Source: Adiantum capillus-veneris (taxonomy: Eukaryota; Streptophyta; Polypodiopsida; Polypodiales; Pteridaceae). From it: 64,000 nucleotides of DNA. Below, one piece after another: positions 46,113 through 57,970 of this stretch. The stretch is from the NCBI GenBank assembly GCA_014529385.2, contig CM043959.1, positions 88,333,529-88,397,528 on the forward strand. Direction: 5' to 3'. The position numbers were made by a program, and so were the translations under genes. The notes beneath the pieces were generated by a model that saw only the letters and a program-made list of their open reading frames with translations, was not told where the DNA came from and searched no databases. Every line of letters begins with the position of its first letter. Positions within the stretch are counted from its first letter, which is position 1.

Positions 46113-47126
46113 TGTGACATGACAAGGGAGAGCAAAATAGATGGATGAACAAGAAAAATACAAAGTATGCAAAGAATAGATAAAATAAAGAATCTGTATG
46201 GATGTAAGGTAATCATTACAAGAAGAGCATAGCTCGTTTCATAACCTCCCGACCACCCCCGAGCTATCTCAATCTTATGCACAATCTTAATCTCAATCAC
46301 ACTATCACTCTCAATCTCAATCTTTGGATGGCAACAACGATCATTATCCGCATTGCAACACGATCACAATCTCAATATCATGACACCTTGCACAGATCAT
46401 GTTTCACTTTGTAGAGTAGATATATCTGCAACGTCTACAAAATAGCCAAAAGAACATACTCGTGCAACCAATTCAACATGATAATCAAATTAAAAAACAT
46501 AACTTTATACCATCATAAAAAAGTACAATCACTTCTTGATTGGATCAAACAAAAGAGATATTGCATGTGGATATATTTTTGTAAGATAACCTATTGTTGT
46601 TGCTTGTAGGCTACCCTGTTTGCTACTGGCAATTTGTTTCTATCATAACTTTGTCATAAAAACTCAGACTATAGGCTTCCAGGTACTCAAAACGACAGGA
46701 ACAAGTACGTTCTACAAGGCTAACGCGGGTAGAATTCAAAAAAAAAACCCTTGTTTGACTTAAAAAGAAACTTTTAGGTCGCGACTCATAAAAACCCTAT
46801 TTTTAGGTCTCCACCACTTATTTTAAGCTTACTCATGAATTTTAAGCTTAAAAATATAAAAATGAAACATTGATATTGATGAAAACATCAATTTTGACTA
46901 CGTTTCTACTTTACTATCTATAGCGAAACTATCTTTTATTCATTAATTTTTATTAATTATGTATCTAATGTGTTTTTTAAAAAGAAGAGAATATATTTTC
47001 TCTTTCAACATCTTAATATTCTCTACCTAATGAATTACTCCACAATATTTTAAACCGTTTAACAAAAAATATGATCTATTACATTATTTTTTACTTTAAG
47101 AATTTTCATAAATAAGTCCTATTACA
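46113..47126 (-). repeat. gypsy-C LTR (5' copy in element orientation)
   Basis: Begins TGTGACATGACAAGGG and ends AAGTCCTATTACA. It is adjacent to the degenerate iMet primer-binding site at 46097-46108. Confidence 0.88.
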
Positions 47127-47975
47127 GTTTGTTTACTTGATCTTCTTGAGTGAGTTGAATGACAACAAGATAATGAATTTGTCCGACCTTAAGAAGGCAC
47201 GACAAGATTTTCTGCAAGCTCAGACTGATTGTTTCTTAGAAGGCTACCAAGGGTGTTAGTTCCTCAACATCCTGAAGATCACACTATTGATCTGATTCCC
47301 GACATTACGTCATCAAACCGGCCACCTCATAGAGTAAGAAGGGCCTAAAATAAGAAAATTATGAACCAAGTGAAAGAGCTACTAGGGAAGGGTCTCATTC
47401 GGCCCAATACATCACCTTACTATTCCTTAGTGTTGCTCATTTAAAGAAAGATGGATCTTGGAGAATGTGCATTGACTACAGAGCTCTCAACAAAATCACC
47501 ATCAAGAAGAGATTTCTTATTCCAAGGATCGATGATATACTTGAAAAGCTTCAAGAGTCTGCAAGATTTAGCATAATTGACCTGAAGAGTGGTTATCATC
47601 AAATCAAGATTTCTCCTGGAGATGTCTACAAGACAGCATTCCCGATGTCTTTTGAAATGTTTGAGTATTTGGTGATGCCTTTTGGTCTCACAAATGCTTG
47701 TGCAACATTCAACAGGATGATGATGGACAAGATATTCAGAGAGTACACGTCATTTGTGGGTAGCTGTTTTGACGAGATCATCGTATTCTCCAAGAATGAG
47801 GCTGAACACCGTTACCATTTGTTTGAGGTTTTTTGAGCACTACGGGAACATCGATTGGTGGTTAACGGGAAGAAGAGTGATGTTTTCCTACCAAAGATTC
47901 ACTTTTTGGGACATTGTCTCTGCGGAGGGTGTCCAAATGGATTCTACCTAGATTGAGACCATTCGGGATTGGCCT
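47127..47975 (+). pseudogene. gypsy-A reverse transcriptase remnant
   Basis: This continues gypsy-A after gypsy-C: DLKKARQDFLQAQTDCFLEG, then RT with MCIDYRALNKITIKKRF, IDDILEKLQ, DLKSGYHQIKI and FGLTNACATFNRMMMD (47465-47836). The catalytic position reads CFDEIIVFSK, so the second Asp of the F-D-D box is Glu. A shifted frame continues with the thumb, FLGHCL/IVSAEGVQMDS, to DWPN at 47972. It then ends abruptly; RNase H and integrase of this element are missing. Stops before 47465 show decay. Confidence 0.88.
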
Positions 47976-48330
47976 AACTTTTGGAGGTCAAAATTTTGAC
48001 CATGAAATAGGTTTGGGGGGCTTTGAGGAAAATTTTGAAAATTGAATTTTTTGAAAGTTTCAAGTTTTTCGTGCATTTCTAAATCCGAGCCAAAAAGTGG
48101 GAAAAAAGAGGTCAAAGTGGTCTCCCCCCCACCCCCCTATCCCTTTCCCCTAGCCACCTCCCTTCTCACTAGGTAAGAGGCCATTAAGAGGTGTAAGGCT
48201 ACCTTGTCCCCCTACATTTTTTGAAGGTATAGAGTGTGTCCATCACCCTTTTCCTATTGGCTGGCCTCTACTTAACCTTAATCCCATAGGGCCCTTAGAG
48301 GGTTCATATTTTTCCTAATGTTTTGGAAAA
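47976..48330. other. non-coding junction between gypsy-A and gypsy-B
   Basis: No coding similarity is seen. It has the 16-bp perfect palindrome GGTCAAAATTTTGACC at 47986-48001, C-rich runs (48122-48137) and a repeated word, CTTAATCCCAT, here and at 48394. The origin is unknown; it may be an inserted or non-homologous segment. Confidence 0.5.
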
Positions 48331-50393
48331 AAATTGAAGAATATATATCATCTTGGGCTTTGTTTTGAGAAATGTCAAAAAACCAGATTAAGTCTTAATC
48401 CCATGAGGTGTGTATTTGATGTGGCAAACGAGATGTTTTTGGGACACCTCATTTCCGAAGAGGGGATTGTGGTAGATCCCATCAAGATTGCGGCCAGTAT
48501 GCAAGCACCACCACCTATTCACTAAAGGCGACTCTGTCTTTTCTGGGTCAAGTACGGTGGCATGGACGACATTTGTGATTTTTGGCTCATATTGTGGTAA
48601 CATTGAATGTGATGGCACAAGTGGATAAGAAGGAGTTTAAGTGAACTCTAGAATGCGATTTGGCCTGGCACCACTTCAAAATGATATTCACAAGAGCACT
48701 AGTCCTTTTACCTCAAGATTGGAGAAAGGATTTCCATGTGTTTATTGATGCTTCTAACATCACAATTGGAAATATACCAGTGCAAGAAAAAATTAATGGA
48801 TGGTTTTGACCGATCTATTATGCTAGTAGATGGCTTTCTATACCTGAGAAGAATTATGGGGTGACAAAAAGAGAACGTCTGGGAATGGTGTATTTGATGA
48901 AGAAGTTTCAATATTATTTTCTTGAAAAACTATCTTATTTTCATGTGGATCACTTGGCATTGTTTTTCCTTATGCGAAAACAGAATTTGGTGGGTAGACT
49001 GGCTAGGTGAATGATCCTATTGCAAGAATATGAGTTTGAAGTGGTACATCATCCAAGAGTGCAATGTGGTTGCGGCTATTTGTCCCAAATATATTTAGGG
49101 GAGGCACCCACTAGTGTTGAAGACGAGTTGTCGGGTACACATTTGTTCAGAGCGGAAGCGAAAAAGGAAGTTGCTAGAAATTCAGAACCTCTTCCATGGA
49201 CATGGTATGAGGAGATGAATTGAAAAGTAACAAGTTTGAAATTCTATTGGTTCAACTGTATTACATAGATCTTTGGGGAATACTGCTATGGTGTGTTTGA
49301 GGACCAGAACAATGAGCAATACTCGAGAAGATTCATGAAGGAGTTGTTGGTGGTCATCTGTCTAGGCCCTTAATTGCAAAGAAGGTGTTTCAAGCCGAAC
49401 TTTGGTACCCTACATTTCATGCAGACGCAATGAGATTTACCGTTCAATGTGACATTTGCTAGAGGATTCAATAGCCAATGAATAATGATAGATTATCCCT
49501 TAATTTTATTATACAACTTGAACCATTCCAAAAGTGAGGATTTGACTTTATAGGTCCAATCAAACCATTAGCAAAACGGTCTCAATGCAGTTACATTTGG
49601 ACTTGTACGGATTACTATACAAAGTGGATTGAAACTTGGGCATTAAAAGAAGATAATGCAATTTCAGGGGTAGAATGTCTCTGTCGAGATGTGTTTCCAC
49701 AATTTGGTTTACCAGCGGAATTGGTTAGTAATTGATGTACACATTTTTTGAATAAAGTAATAAGGGAGTTCTTGCGTTTTTGAGATCATGCATAAGAAGA
49801 GTACCCCTTATATCCGCAAGCGAATGGCTTGGTAGAAAGGAGCAATAAGGTTATTATGTGGATGTTGACCAAGTAAGTAATTGTCGAACGAGATGATTGG
49901 GATTTGAAACTCCGCAACACTTTGGGCATATCGTACTTCATTTAAAGTGGCTAGGGGTTTACTCCATTTAAGCTAGCATTCGGAATAAAAGCCATTCCGT
50001 TGGAAATTGTGGTGCCCAACATATGCATTGTGGTATTGGAGAGATTGTTACCAGAAGACTTGATGGTCTACCAAATAGACTAGTTTTTGCAGATGGAAGA
50101 GGATAACTATACCAGTTTTATGATGATGTGGGAGTTTCAAAGCGGGAAAAAGAAACAAATGGATTGGGGAATGCGGTCCGATACATTTAAGGCACGATAT
50201 TTGGTGCTTATGTTTAATTCTTGGTAAGAAAAACATAAAGGAAAGCTTAAATTATAGTGGATGGGACCGTACCATGTTCAAGGAAGTGCCGAGGTGAATA
50301 TGTTTTTCTTACGAAATCTGGATGGCACTCTAGTTCCAAGTCTAATTGATGGATTTAAATTGCAACACTACCTCGATGACGCTGCCAAGTAAT
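48331..50393 (+). pseudogene. gypsy-B pol remnant: RT thumb, RNase H, integrase
   Basis: The RT thumb (FLGHLISEEGIVVDPIKI, 48436-48490) is followed by RNase H. That part has HVFIDASNITIGNIPVQ, YYASRWLSIPEKNYGVTKRE (48820-48885), FHVDHLAL and QEYEFEVVHHPRVQ. Integrase has GHLSRPLIAKKV, FDFIGPI (49541) with TDYYTKWIE, LVSN-stop-CTHF, and YPQANGLVERSNK (49814-49850). A C-terminal GKLKL-stop-WMGPYHV block lies near 50245. The order is normal for Ty3/gypsy. The HHCC zinc finger is poorly preserved (VQCDIC). There are at least eight stops. The palm of RT is missing. Confidence 0.88.
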
Positions 50394-51869
50394 CATGTTT
50401 AAAAGATTGATGCAGTTGATCCAATCCTGCTAATCATTGTAATAATACTTGCGTACAACTTTGAATGTGGCATTAAATCTTGTGAGAGATATTCGAGGCA
50501 TCATGAGGAGGATTCTATAATGAGTAGGGTATTGTGACAAGGGATGGCGGTTCATTAATTGTCACATGTGTGAACCCAAGAACCAATGCATGGTATTGTG
50601 TGCTCAACATGCAAAAGGCATTCTATATTCTGAGAAAGTCTTCTTGTCACATAGCTTTGCGTAGTTCACAATTTTCTTCATCCACCTTCTCAAGTTCTCT
50701 GTAGAGAATGACTCGATGGCACTAGCTGTGGGGTTTTCGAGCATGAAGGCTCTTACCTCCATCAATCATCAAATGACAAAGGCAATGAAGGTGTGGCTGG
50801 AGCATGGAGGACTATTGGAGTATACGTTGATTGATTGGGTGCGGGTACAACCTCATCCCCATACACTTTTGATCTTACAAGAGCTAGCACCCAAGGACAA
50901 TCAAGGCATTGTGCATCTCCATGGTGAGCCTCATCAGCTATCAGTGCAATTGGTGCAAGAGAAATGTCGTTTATTGTCCATGGGTATAACTGTGCCTACA
51001 AAGAAGACGGCTATGTATGATATGATTTTGGCTTATGGGAACCCAGCCAACAATGACTTTTGATTGCATGGTTGTCAAGATAAAGAAGTACGTGAGTGTC
51101 TCGAATGGATTTTGGAAGGAGTATGGCTAATGGCCAAGTTCTCGGGCTACTCATGCCATGATCTGTGCTGCTAAGTTGTGTGGGGGTGTCAATTGGGTTG
51201 AAGTCCTCATCCGACAATTGTTCACTGAAGCTAGAAGAGATGTCAATACAATGGATAACGGAAAGGTAGTAAATACCAAAGTAGGGTAGATTTTTTGGCC
51301 CCTCTTTTTCTTGTAATGTGGGATCAGGTCCTCCATGTGTGCCAAATGTTAGCCCGACAGAACATTATTTAAAGAAGGAAACGATGTGTGTGCAGATTGA
51401 AAATAGTGCAACTCCTTGTATTGGTATGTCAAAAGGAGGTCTATAAGTAAGGCATGTTTTGTATTTTGCACATGTAATACTTAGGTCTGTGTAATAAGGA
51501 TGATGAGTGTCGGTATTGTTTCAATGTTCTTTGGTCTTCTGAGGGTCTTTTGTACCTTACTTGTATGCAATGAAGTAGTCGTTTATGCTTTTTGTTTCCA
51601 ATATTGCACGTGGGTAACATTGTATGTAACCTTCAATTGTGCACGATGTTGCCTGCTTTTCACGTCCAACATGCTTTATTTAGTGCAAAAGCTTTTGCCA
51701 TACAATTTGTATCAACTTGTGAAGAGATTGGTTGGGCGATTAGGTTTGAGGAGTGCACAAAGCCTAAGTCAGTATCGAGTATGTGACAGATGAAATGCTT
51801 TCGAGAGAATTGTTTCTAAATTGGCAGCTCACAATGTATTAATTTGTTATCAAGCTTGATGAAGCACAT
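50394..51869 (+). other. gypsy-B 3' region, possible LTR
   Basis: After pol comes a purine-rich CATGAGGAGGATTC (50498-50513) and then TGTGACAAGGGATGG (50533), a plausible polypurine tract and LTR start. A TATA-like GTCTATAAGTAAGGC is near 51442. No partner LTR is visible, so this is unproven. The sequence resumes after copia-2 at 59775, because CACAT is the duplicated target. Confidence 0.4.
50716..51063 (+). CDS. unrecognised 115-residue ORF
   Basis: An open frame starting MALAVGFSSMKALTSINHQM and ending GNPANNDF. It has normal-looking amino-acid composition and no membrane segment or motif that I know. It lies in the region after gypsy-B pol, possibly inside its 3' LTR. It might be a remnant of an extra gypsy-B ORF or chance coding; I would not assign a function. 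Confidence 0.25.
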   Translation: MALAVGFSSMKALTSINHQMTKAMKVWLEHGGLLEYTLIDWVRVQPHPHTLLILQELAPKDNQGIVHLHGEPHQLSVQLVQEKCRLLSMGITVPTKKTAMYDMILAYGNPANNDF

Positions 51870-52101
51870 TGTTGGAATTAGGGTTGCAAGAAAACACACA
51901 CAACTTGGAGAAGACAAAGGAAGCTCAAGGCATACAACAGAGAGAGTATTACTTAGTGTGCAATGGAAAGATTGATAGCCCTAGAATGAGGGGTGTATAT
52001 ACAATGCAAGGGGGGGGGGGAGAACCTACTAGTGAGGGAGAAAATGTCCCGTCAGTCCTAAGTGTTTTCACATACAACACTACCACATGTATACGATAAC
52101 A
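51870..52101 (-). repeat. copia-2 3' LTR
   Basis: 232 bp in plus coordinates, TGTTGGAATTAGGG to CGATAACA. It contains a G11 run near 52009 and a TATA-like GTATATACAATGC. The inner side adjoins AAATCCCCCC, the polypurine tract on the other strand. Confidence 0.92.
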
Positions 52102-54693
52102 AATCCCCCCTGGAGTGATGCGATGAATGAGAGCTGGCATATAGAGTAAAAGGAAGTGCCATGCCCTGAGGACATGATCAGTTCACAAAGGGGAGTAAGC
52201 CCAAAGCTTTTACAAAAAGCTTCGAACTTCTCACGAGAAAATGCCTTTGTGAAAATATTTGCAAGGTTGTCCTTTGTTGGCACATAAGCCAAGTTGATCT
52301 CTCCTGCTGAGAGCCTCTCCTTGACATAGTGGTAATGCACCTTAATGTGCTTTGTGTGAGCATGAAAAACTGGGTTCCTCGCAACTACCAATGCGCTCTA
52401 ACTGTCAGTGTAAATAGTGTCGGTAGTGTCTTTTCCAACACCCAAATCAACCATAAGGCGTCTGAGCCATACACACTTAATCGTAGTTGTGAAGAGTTCC
52501 ATGTACTCAGCCTCACAACTAGAAGTGACCACAGGAGGTTGCTTCTTGCTCAACCATGATATACATTAACTACAAGCATGAAACAAAAACCACTTGTGGA
52601 CACTCGCGTGTCAAAACAACTAGCCCAATTTGAGTCCAAAAATGCATGTAAGTCTGGCAGCAATGATCCCCCCTTGGGATAAAACAAGCCAAGATGTAAA
52701 GTGCCACTCAATTAGCATGCCAATGCTTAGACCCTGGGCTATGCATAAATCTGCTAACATGTGAGACTGTAAACTGAAAACCCGGCCTCGTGTTGCATTC
52801 ATAAATGAGGCATCCAACAACAGTTTGGTAAAGAGTGACATTTACAGGTTCACCAGCATCATGAAGACTCAATTTCAAACCTGTTTCCATGGGAGTGGCA
52901 ATAGGTTTGCAATCCTCAAATCCAAACTTACATAGCAATGTGTCTATGTAACTTTTCTGACACAAGGCAATACCACCATCACACTGCTTAAACTATATAC
53001 CCAAGTAATGATGCAATAGCCCCAAATCTTTCATCTTGAAAGTAGCATTCAAATTAGTCTTAAATTCAGCAATATGTCTCTCATTTGGTCCAACAATCAA
53101 CAAATCATTCACATAAAGAACCACAATGAGAAGTACATCACCCTCACGCTTTACATACAATGTGCTTTTTGTTGGACTATTACGAAATCCTCGTTTGACC
53201 AAATGAGTGTCAGCCTTTTCATACCAAGCACAAGGAGATTGCTTCAACCCATACAAAGCTTTGTTACATTTGCACACCTTATCCTCTTGTCCTTTCTTGA
53301 CAAAACCGCGAGGTTGTGTTACATAAACTTCCTCAAATATGTCACCATTCAAGAAAGCAGTAACAATGTTTGATTGATGTACATCCCAACCAAAATGAGC
53401 TGCCAATGAACATAGAAGACACACAGTAGTCATACGACAAGTGAGAGAAAAAGTCTCTTCATAATCTATGCCTTTTTGTTGTGCATAACCCTTTGCAACA
53501 AGTCGAGCCTTATAGCGATCAATCTCACCATCCGGCTTGCATTTCAACTTGTAAACCCACTTCGTACCAATGGCCTTTTTTCCAAGAGGCAAATCACATA
53601 AAGTCCATGTGTCCTTTTTTATAAGTGCATCATATTCTGATTGCATGGCACCCATCTTTTTTGAATTATGTGCTTCATCAAAAGACAAAGGTTCCTCAAC
53701 ATCATGCAAGCTAGACACAGCCAAAGCATAACAATCTGATGCATAAGATGCATGGTGAGAGCCTGAACAAGTGCGACTAGACAAAGGTGCATCCAATTTA
53801 CTGTCACGCAAAGTATGCACCAGTCATTTAGGCATACCTCTAACTTGCTCATTCTCAGCCCTTTCCTCATCAAGTACATCATTTACACATAGGCTGTACA
53901 TATGCCTCATTGGAATTTACATTTGAACTTCCACCATTGAAAGAGAGGCAACAAAGTGTCATAAATATCATGTCAGCTTATATTACTGTCTCTAGTACAT
54001 GACAGCAAGGGCTGAACATAATCTTCCACAAACACAATATCCCATGAAACCAAAATACACTTTGTTTATGGATGATACAACCTGTAGCCTTTGCTTTCAG
54101 CACTGTAACCAACAAAAATACATCTGACAGCCTTATCATCCAATTTTCTGCGCTGTGTTTGTGGCACCACAGCATATGCCAAACAACCAAAAACACACAT
54201 GTGCTCAATAGAAGGCTTTCTATCATGCCATGCTTCATATGGAGTCATAGAATGCAAAGCTTTTGTAGGACACATGTTAAGTACATAAGTGGCACACATG
54301 ATGGCCTCAAGCCAAAATGAATGCGGCAAAGCTTGACTTTTGACCATACATCGTGTCATGTCTGTAAGAGACCTGTTTTTCCTCTCAGAGAAACACCATT
54401 TGCTGAGGCATATAAGGCACTATAAATTGGTGTTTTATCCCACGGTTAGCCAAAAATGCATTAAATTCATGAGACATATACTCCCCCCCTTGATTGGAAC
54501 GGAGGGTGCCCATAGTACATTTCGAGACATTTTCAACCATAGCTAGAAATTGTTTGAAGCACATAAACACTTCGGACTTTTCCTTAAGCGGATACACCCA
54601 TGCATGCTTGGAGTAATCATCAATAAAAATCACGAAGTAAAGGTTATTGCCCAAGGACGGAGTTTGCATGGGCCCACAAACATCACTATGCAC
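52102..54693 (-). pseudogene. copia-2 integrase, reverse transcriptase and RNase H
   Basis: Reverse-strand order: integrase core 54693-54385 (MHSDVCGPMQ, FIDDYSKHAWVYP, RSNQGGEYMS), in which the usual second Asp of S-D-N/R-G is N. Then integrase C-terminal 54359-54066 (PHSFWLEAI, RKPSIEHMCVFGCLAY, DDKAVRCIFVGY). RT 53820-52993 has [20 protein letters not shown] and YGLKQSPCAWYEK, with the catalytic box LYVNDLLIVG (D to N). A TAG at 52993 precedes the in-frame continuation CQKSYIDTLLCKFGF and the connection domain at 52965-52708. RNase H tail: HTKHIKVHYHYVKERL (52365-52320). At least four frameshifts or stops. Confidence 0.92.
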
Positions 54694-54696
54694 AAG

Positions 54697-55322
54697 CTAC
54701 AACATGCATGTGGCCCTAACTGAACCATCCGTTGGAAACTTAGAATGTTGCATCTTACCCAAAATACAGCCTTCACAAACATGTTTGACAAGTGCTTCAA
54801 GAGGCGGCAAAGAAGTAACCATATCAGATTTTTGTAAATGCAACAAATTGGCAAAATTCAGATGATCAAAACGTACATGCCAAAGTTTTGCATCTGAAAT
54901 AGCCTTTGAATCCACAACTACAATTGCAAAATTTTGCCCACACTTGTCATACAAAGTGAGCTCATACAACCCATGACATAAAATGCCAGATGCAACAATT
55001 TCATCACCAAAATTGAGATCATGTACCGTATATCTCTCATCCATAAATTTGACTACAAGACCAAGTTTAGCAAGTGCAGATACAGACAAAAGATTCTTCT
55101 TGATCCCAAGTACATAAGTGCATCAACAAGTGTGAAAGAACTGCCATTTGCAACAGTAAGCACGATCTTTTCAACTCCCTGAACCGGATAAGAGGCATTT
55201 TTGGCACAAGTAACTAAATTCCAATGAGGGACAAGCTCAAGAGAGGTGAACAAATCACGATGTGAGGTAATGTGCTTTGTAGCACCACTGTCAAAATATC
55301 ACACATGTGAATTTACAGCAAT
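54697..55322 (-). pseudogene. copia-2 protease and pre-integrase region
   Basis: Next to the TR-GAG insertion the reverse strand reads SIAVNSHV-stop-YFDSGATKHITSHRD, an intact copia protease D-S-G site preceded by a Trp-to-TGA change. VQGVEKIVLTVANGSSFTL follows. After a frameshift comes the pre-integrase domain with LWHVRFDHLNFANLLHL and CEGCILGK (54790-54760), i.e. the H-x-H ... C-x2-C zinc site. The TR-GAG element separates this from the end of gag at 58213. Confidence 0.9.
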
Positions 55323-55327
55323 TGACA

Positions 55328-55644
55328 TGTAAAGTGTGAGCTTTGTCCTAAGGTGTGAGTCAAGGAGAGGAGAGTGGATTTATCCCACATACTGTGGAGC
55401 AAGGCTGTAGAGCTACTTAAAGCTCATTTTTTGAATCAATAAACAACAACTCATTTTGCACTACATGCTTGTCTATGGTGAGCTTGTGCTAAGCTAAGTC
55501 AATACTCAAGATTGTGTTTATGAGTCCAAGCTAATCCTATCTTGGAACCTAATTCACTTGAGTGATAAGCTTACTTACACACTCACACACTTGCACCATG
55601 TTTCTCTTTCATCCACCATAGCTAGCATGATCCAAATCCTAACA
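55328..55644 (+). repeat. TR-GAG 5' LTR
   Basis: 317 bp, TGTAAAGTGTGAGC to AAATCCTAACA. It includes the 80-bp block (TATCTTGGAACC ... CATCCACC) missing from the 3' copy, and a polyadenylation-like GAATCAATAAACAAC near 55432. Confidence 0.95.
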
Positions 55645-55646
55645 TT

Positions 55647-55658
55647 TGGTATCAGAGC
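55647..55658 (+). promoter_or_regulatory. TR-GAG primer-binding site
   Basis: TGGTATCAGAGC, an exact match to the plant iMet site, two bases after the LTR. Confidence 0.95.
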
Positions 55659-56797
55659 CATGGTGTGCTAGCTAGGACTTTCATTATGCATTAGTGTGTG
55701 TTAATCATTAGCATCTCCATTAGCTTCGATTAGCACTTCTTAATCATCTTTTTGTTTGATTCCTTAATCTATCATCACCTCTCTCCTTCCACCTCTAATA
55801 ATCGTCACTTAGTAATCACTAGACTAATTAGTTGTGAGCAAGCTCATGGGTTTGATTCCTATGAACCACTACTCTCACTAGTTAATCTTGGTGGTCAATT
55901 AAGTGATCTTTAGATTCAACCTCTTCAATTTGTGTACATTAAGTGTCATTTCCCCCCAATTTGCACTTGCAATTAATTTCTTTAGATTTACCATTAAGCT
56001 TCATCACCCTCGTCATCTCGAAGCACTCCTCAAAACCTATCCATAGTGTCCCTAAGTGCCCCATTCTGACAAGGGAAGCCCATTCAATTTTTTTTCTAAA
56101 AATAGGTGTGTGTGTGTGTGTGGAAAGTCTGCCGACTTGAGCTTAAGATTGTATTTTCCGGAGTCTTTTCACAACCAAGCTTGTGGGCTGGTGGCTAGCT
56201 CAAATTGGAAAGGCTATTCTTGGCATTAAGGTTGCGTGGTCAAACACCCTTGTCTAATTTGGGGAGAATGGGGGGACGCCAATCGGACTTCAAGTTGGCT
56301 TTTTTGAGGAATCGGGTCTGCTGGGGAGGAGTCCCACGGCCACACACAACCGGCAGCGGACTTCAACAACGGCGGTAAGTTGCAATTTAGTTGGCCGGCG
56401 GGTCCGCTGGGGTAGATACCCACGCGCGCCTTGCAATTGCCCTTTTCCACTAAAAGCTCTTGTTGAGCCTCCTTCCCACGCTGCTGCAAGGCATTTCCGA
56501 GGGCTTTTTTAAGCCCTTCTTCCCACGGTGTTGGCCAAGTCTGCATAAGCTCCCTTTCCCACAGCACTGCTGCCGAGCACCTCCAAGAGGATCAAAACCC
56601 CAAGCTTGCTATAACCTTTTGCTTTGATGCTTGAAAGAAAACCCGCTTTAAAGTTTGCTTTGGAAGGGCTCTTAAAATTATTGCAACCAAGCACAAAATT
56701 TTGCAATTAAATTTTTCTATCATGAATTGTGCACCGTGTAAAGAGGCAGACATTGGTTAGGAGAGTCTCCTAAGCTAATACCCCTCTATTGGCACAA
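55659..56797 (+). other. TR-GAG leader
   Basis: 1.1 kb without recognisable coding sequence, including a short (GT)n run at 56106-56122. The reverse ORF at 56226-56567 is probably spurious. The leader would hold packaging and dimerisation signals, but none can be identified by eye. Confidence 0.5.
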
Positions 56798-57721
56798 ATG
56801 GGGGACAAGGGAATAGAGAAATTCAATGGGGAGGGATGTCACACTTGGCAAACAAAGTTAAGAGGCTACCTTATGAAAAAATGTTTGTGGTCTGTCATTA
56901 GCACTGCCTTAGAGCAACAAGCCGAACCCGATGGAGTGCACACTAGGGCATCTACACTCATAGCAAGTGCATAAAATTTGGCCAAAGACGAACAAGCATT
57001 GGGAATTATCATCACTTCTTTGCATGATAACTATGTGCATTTCATAGATGAATGTAAGCATGCACATGAAGCCTGGCCTGTCCTAGAAAGTAATTTTGGA
57101 GCTAGAGCCAAAAGAAGCAAAGTTAGTCTTAAAAGACAGCTTTACAAAGTTACTATGCTTCAAGGGGAGGACATTGCTAGCCTAGTGAACAGGCCTAAGA
57201 GCATTTTCACGCAGCTCACTTACATCCAAGTTGAAGTACCAGAAGATGACAAAGTGGCTATACTTTTAAGTGCACTTCCACCTTCTTATGACCACTTAGT
57301 CACAATTCTTGAAGAAAAAGAACCAGCACCACCATTTCAAGATGTTATCAACTCAGTCCAAGCAGAAGAAAGAAAGCAAAGAGGTTCACTCACCCCATCA
57401 AGAGGATTTTTCATCGCAACATCTTCAAGGGGAAGATATTCACCATCAACATCAACAAACGGAAGAAAGTGTTATGAATGTGGAAGAATGGGACACGTAG
57501 CGAAAGATTGCTACACAAACAAACCTTGCAACAAATGTGGTAGGAAAGGACACCCTCCTTCTCAGTGCTACTCAAGTGGAGGCAGTAGCAGTGGAGAAAG
57601 CAGCAGCAATAGAAGCAACAACAGAAGCAACGAAGGCAAGAGACCTGACAAAGGATCAGCTCACATAGTAGAAGACAAAAAGGACGAAGATGAAGATAGC
57701 GTTTGGGAAGACCCATTTTGA
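56798..57721 (+). pseudogene. TR-GAG gag with two zinc knuckles (one in-frame stop)
   Basis: From ATG 56798 (MGDKGIEKFNGEGCHTW) one frame runs to the stop at 57721, interrupted only by TAA at 56972-56974. The copia-type gag core (UBN2-like) includes FGARAKRSKVSLKRQLYKV, VAILLSALPPSYDHLV and FQDVINSVQAEERK. Two CCHC zinc knuckles follow: CYECGRMGHVAKDC and CNKCGRKGHPPSQC (57469-57570). A Ser/Asn-rich and acidic tail closes the protein. A single knuckle is usual in copia gag, so the pair is notable. Apart from the stop the 308-codon frame is intact. The protein would coat and package RNA. Confidence 0.9.
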
Positions 57722-57744
57722 AGATGCAGACTCTCTACTTGTAG

Positions 57745-57925
57745 GGGAGGACTTTTTTGCCTGTGTGGATACCAGCTTATCATCCTGTGTGGACATCATC
57801 ATCCTTTGTGGATCTTTCTTGTGTGGATTTTACCATCCTATGTGGATATCACCATCCTTTGTGGACTTTATTTTCCTATGTGGATATCACCATCCTATGT
57901 GGATTCTGTTAGCCTGTGTGGATCA
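57745..57925 (+). repeat. TGTGGAT minisatellite downstream of TR-GAG gag
   Basis: CCATCCTATGTGGATATCA and variants are repeated about eight times with a spacing of roughly 18-27 bp between the gag stop and the polypurine tract. Confidence 0.85.
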
Positions 57926-57970
57926 TGCATCTTCAGTATCTTGTCTTAGTCCAAACCTCAAGGGGAGGAT

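Larger units (their letters stand above)
38925..47126 (-). mobile_element. gypsy-C, reverse-strand LTR element with defective interior, nested in gypsy-A
   Basis: Two related repeats of about 1.03 kb (38925-39966 and 46113-47126) start TGTGAC and end CCTATTACA. The inner flank of the right one, ACTCTGATACTA (about 46097-46108), is a one- or two-base variant of the iMet primer-binding site read on the reverse strand, which fixes the orientation. Flanks are CTTCG and GTTTG, a decayed 5-bp duplication. Removing the element rejoins gypsy-A as SSLFVYLIFLSE in frame. Excluding LINE-3, the interior is only about 1.5 kb, with gag and protease remnants and no RT or integrase. Confidence 0.8.

Noticed and set aside
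51500-51793. 97-codon forward ORF, Cys/Tyr/Leu-rich
   Set aside because: It overlaps another forward ORF in a different frame within a likely LTR; there is no motif to support a gene.
56226-56567. Reverse ORF of 113 codons in the TR-GAG leader
   Set aside because: It is antisense to the element leader, GC-driven, and has no recognisable domain.
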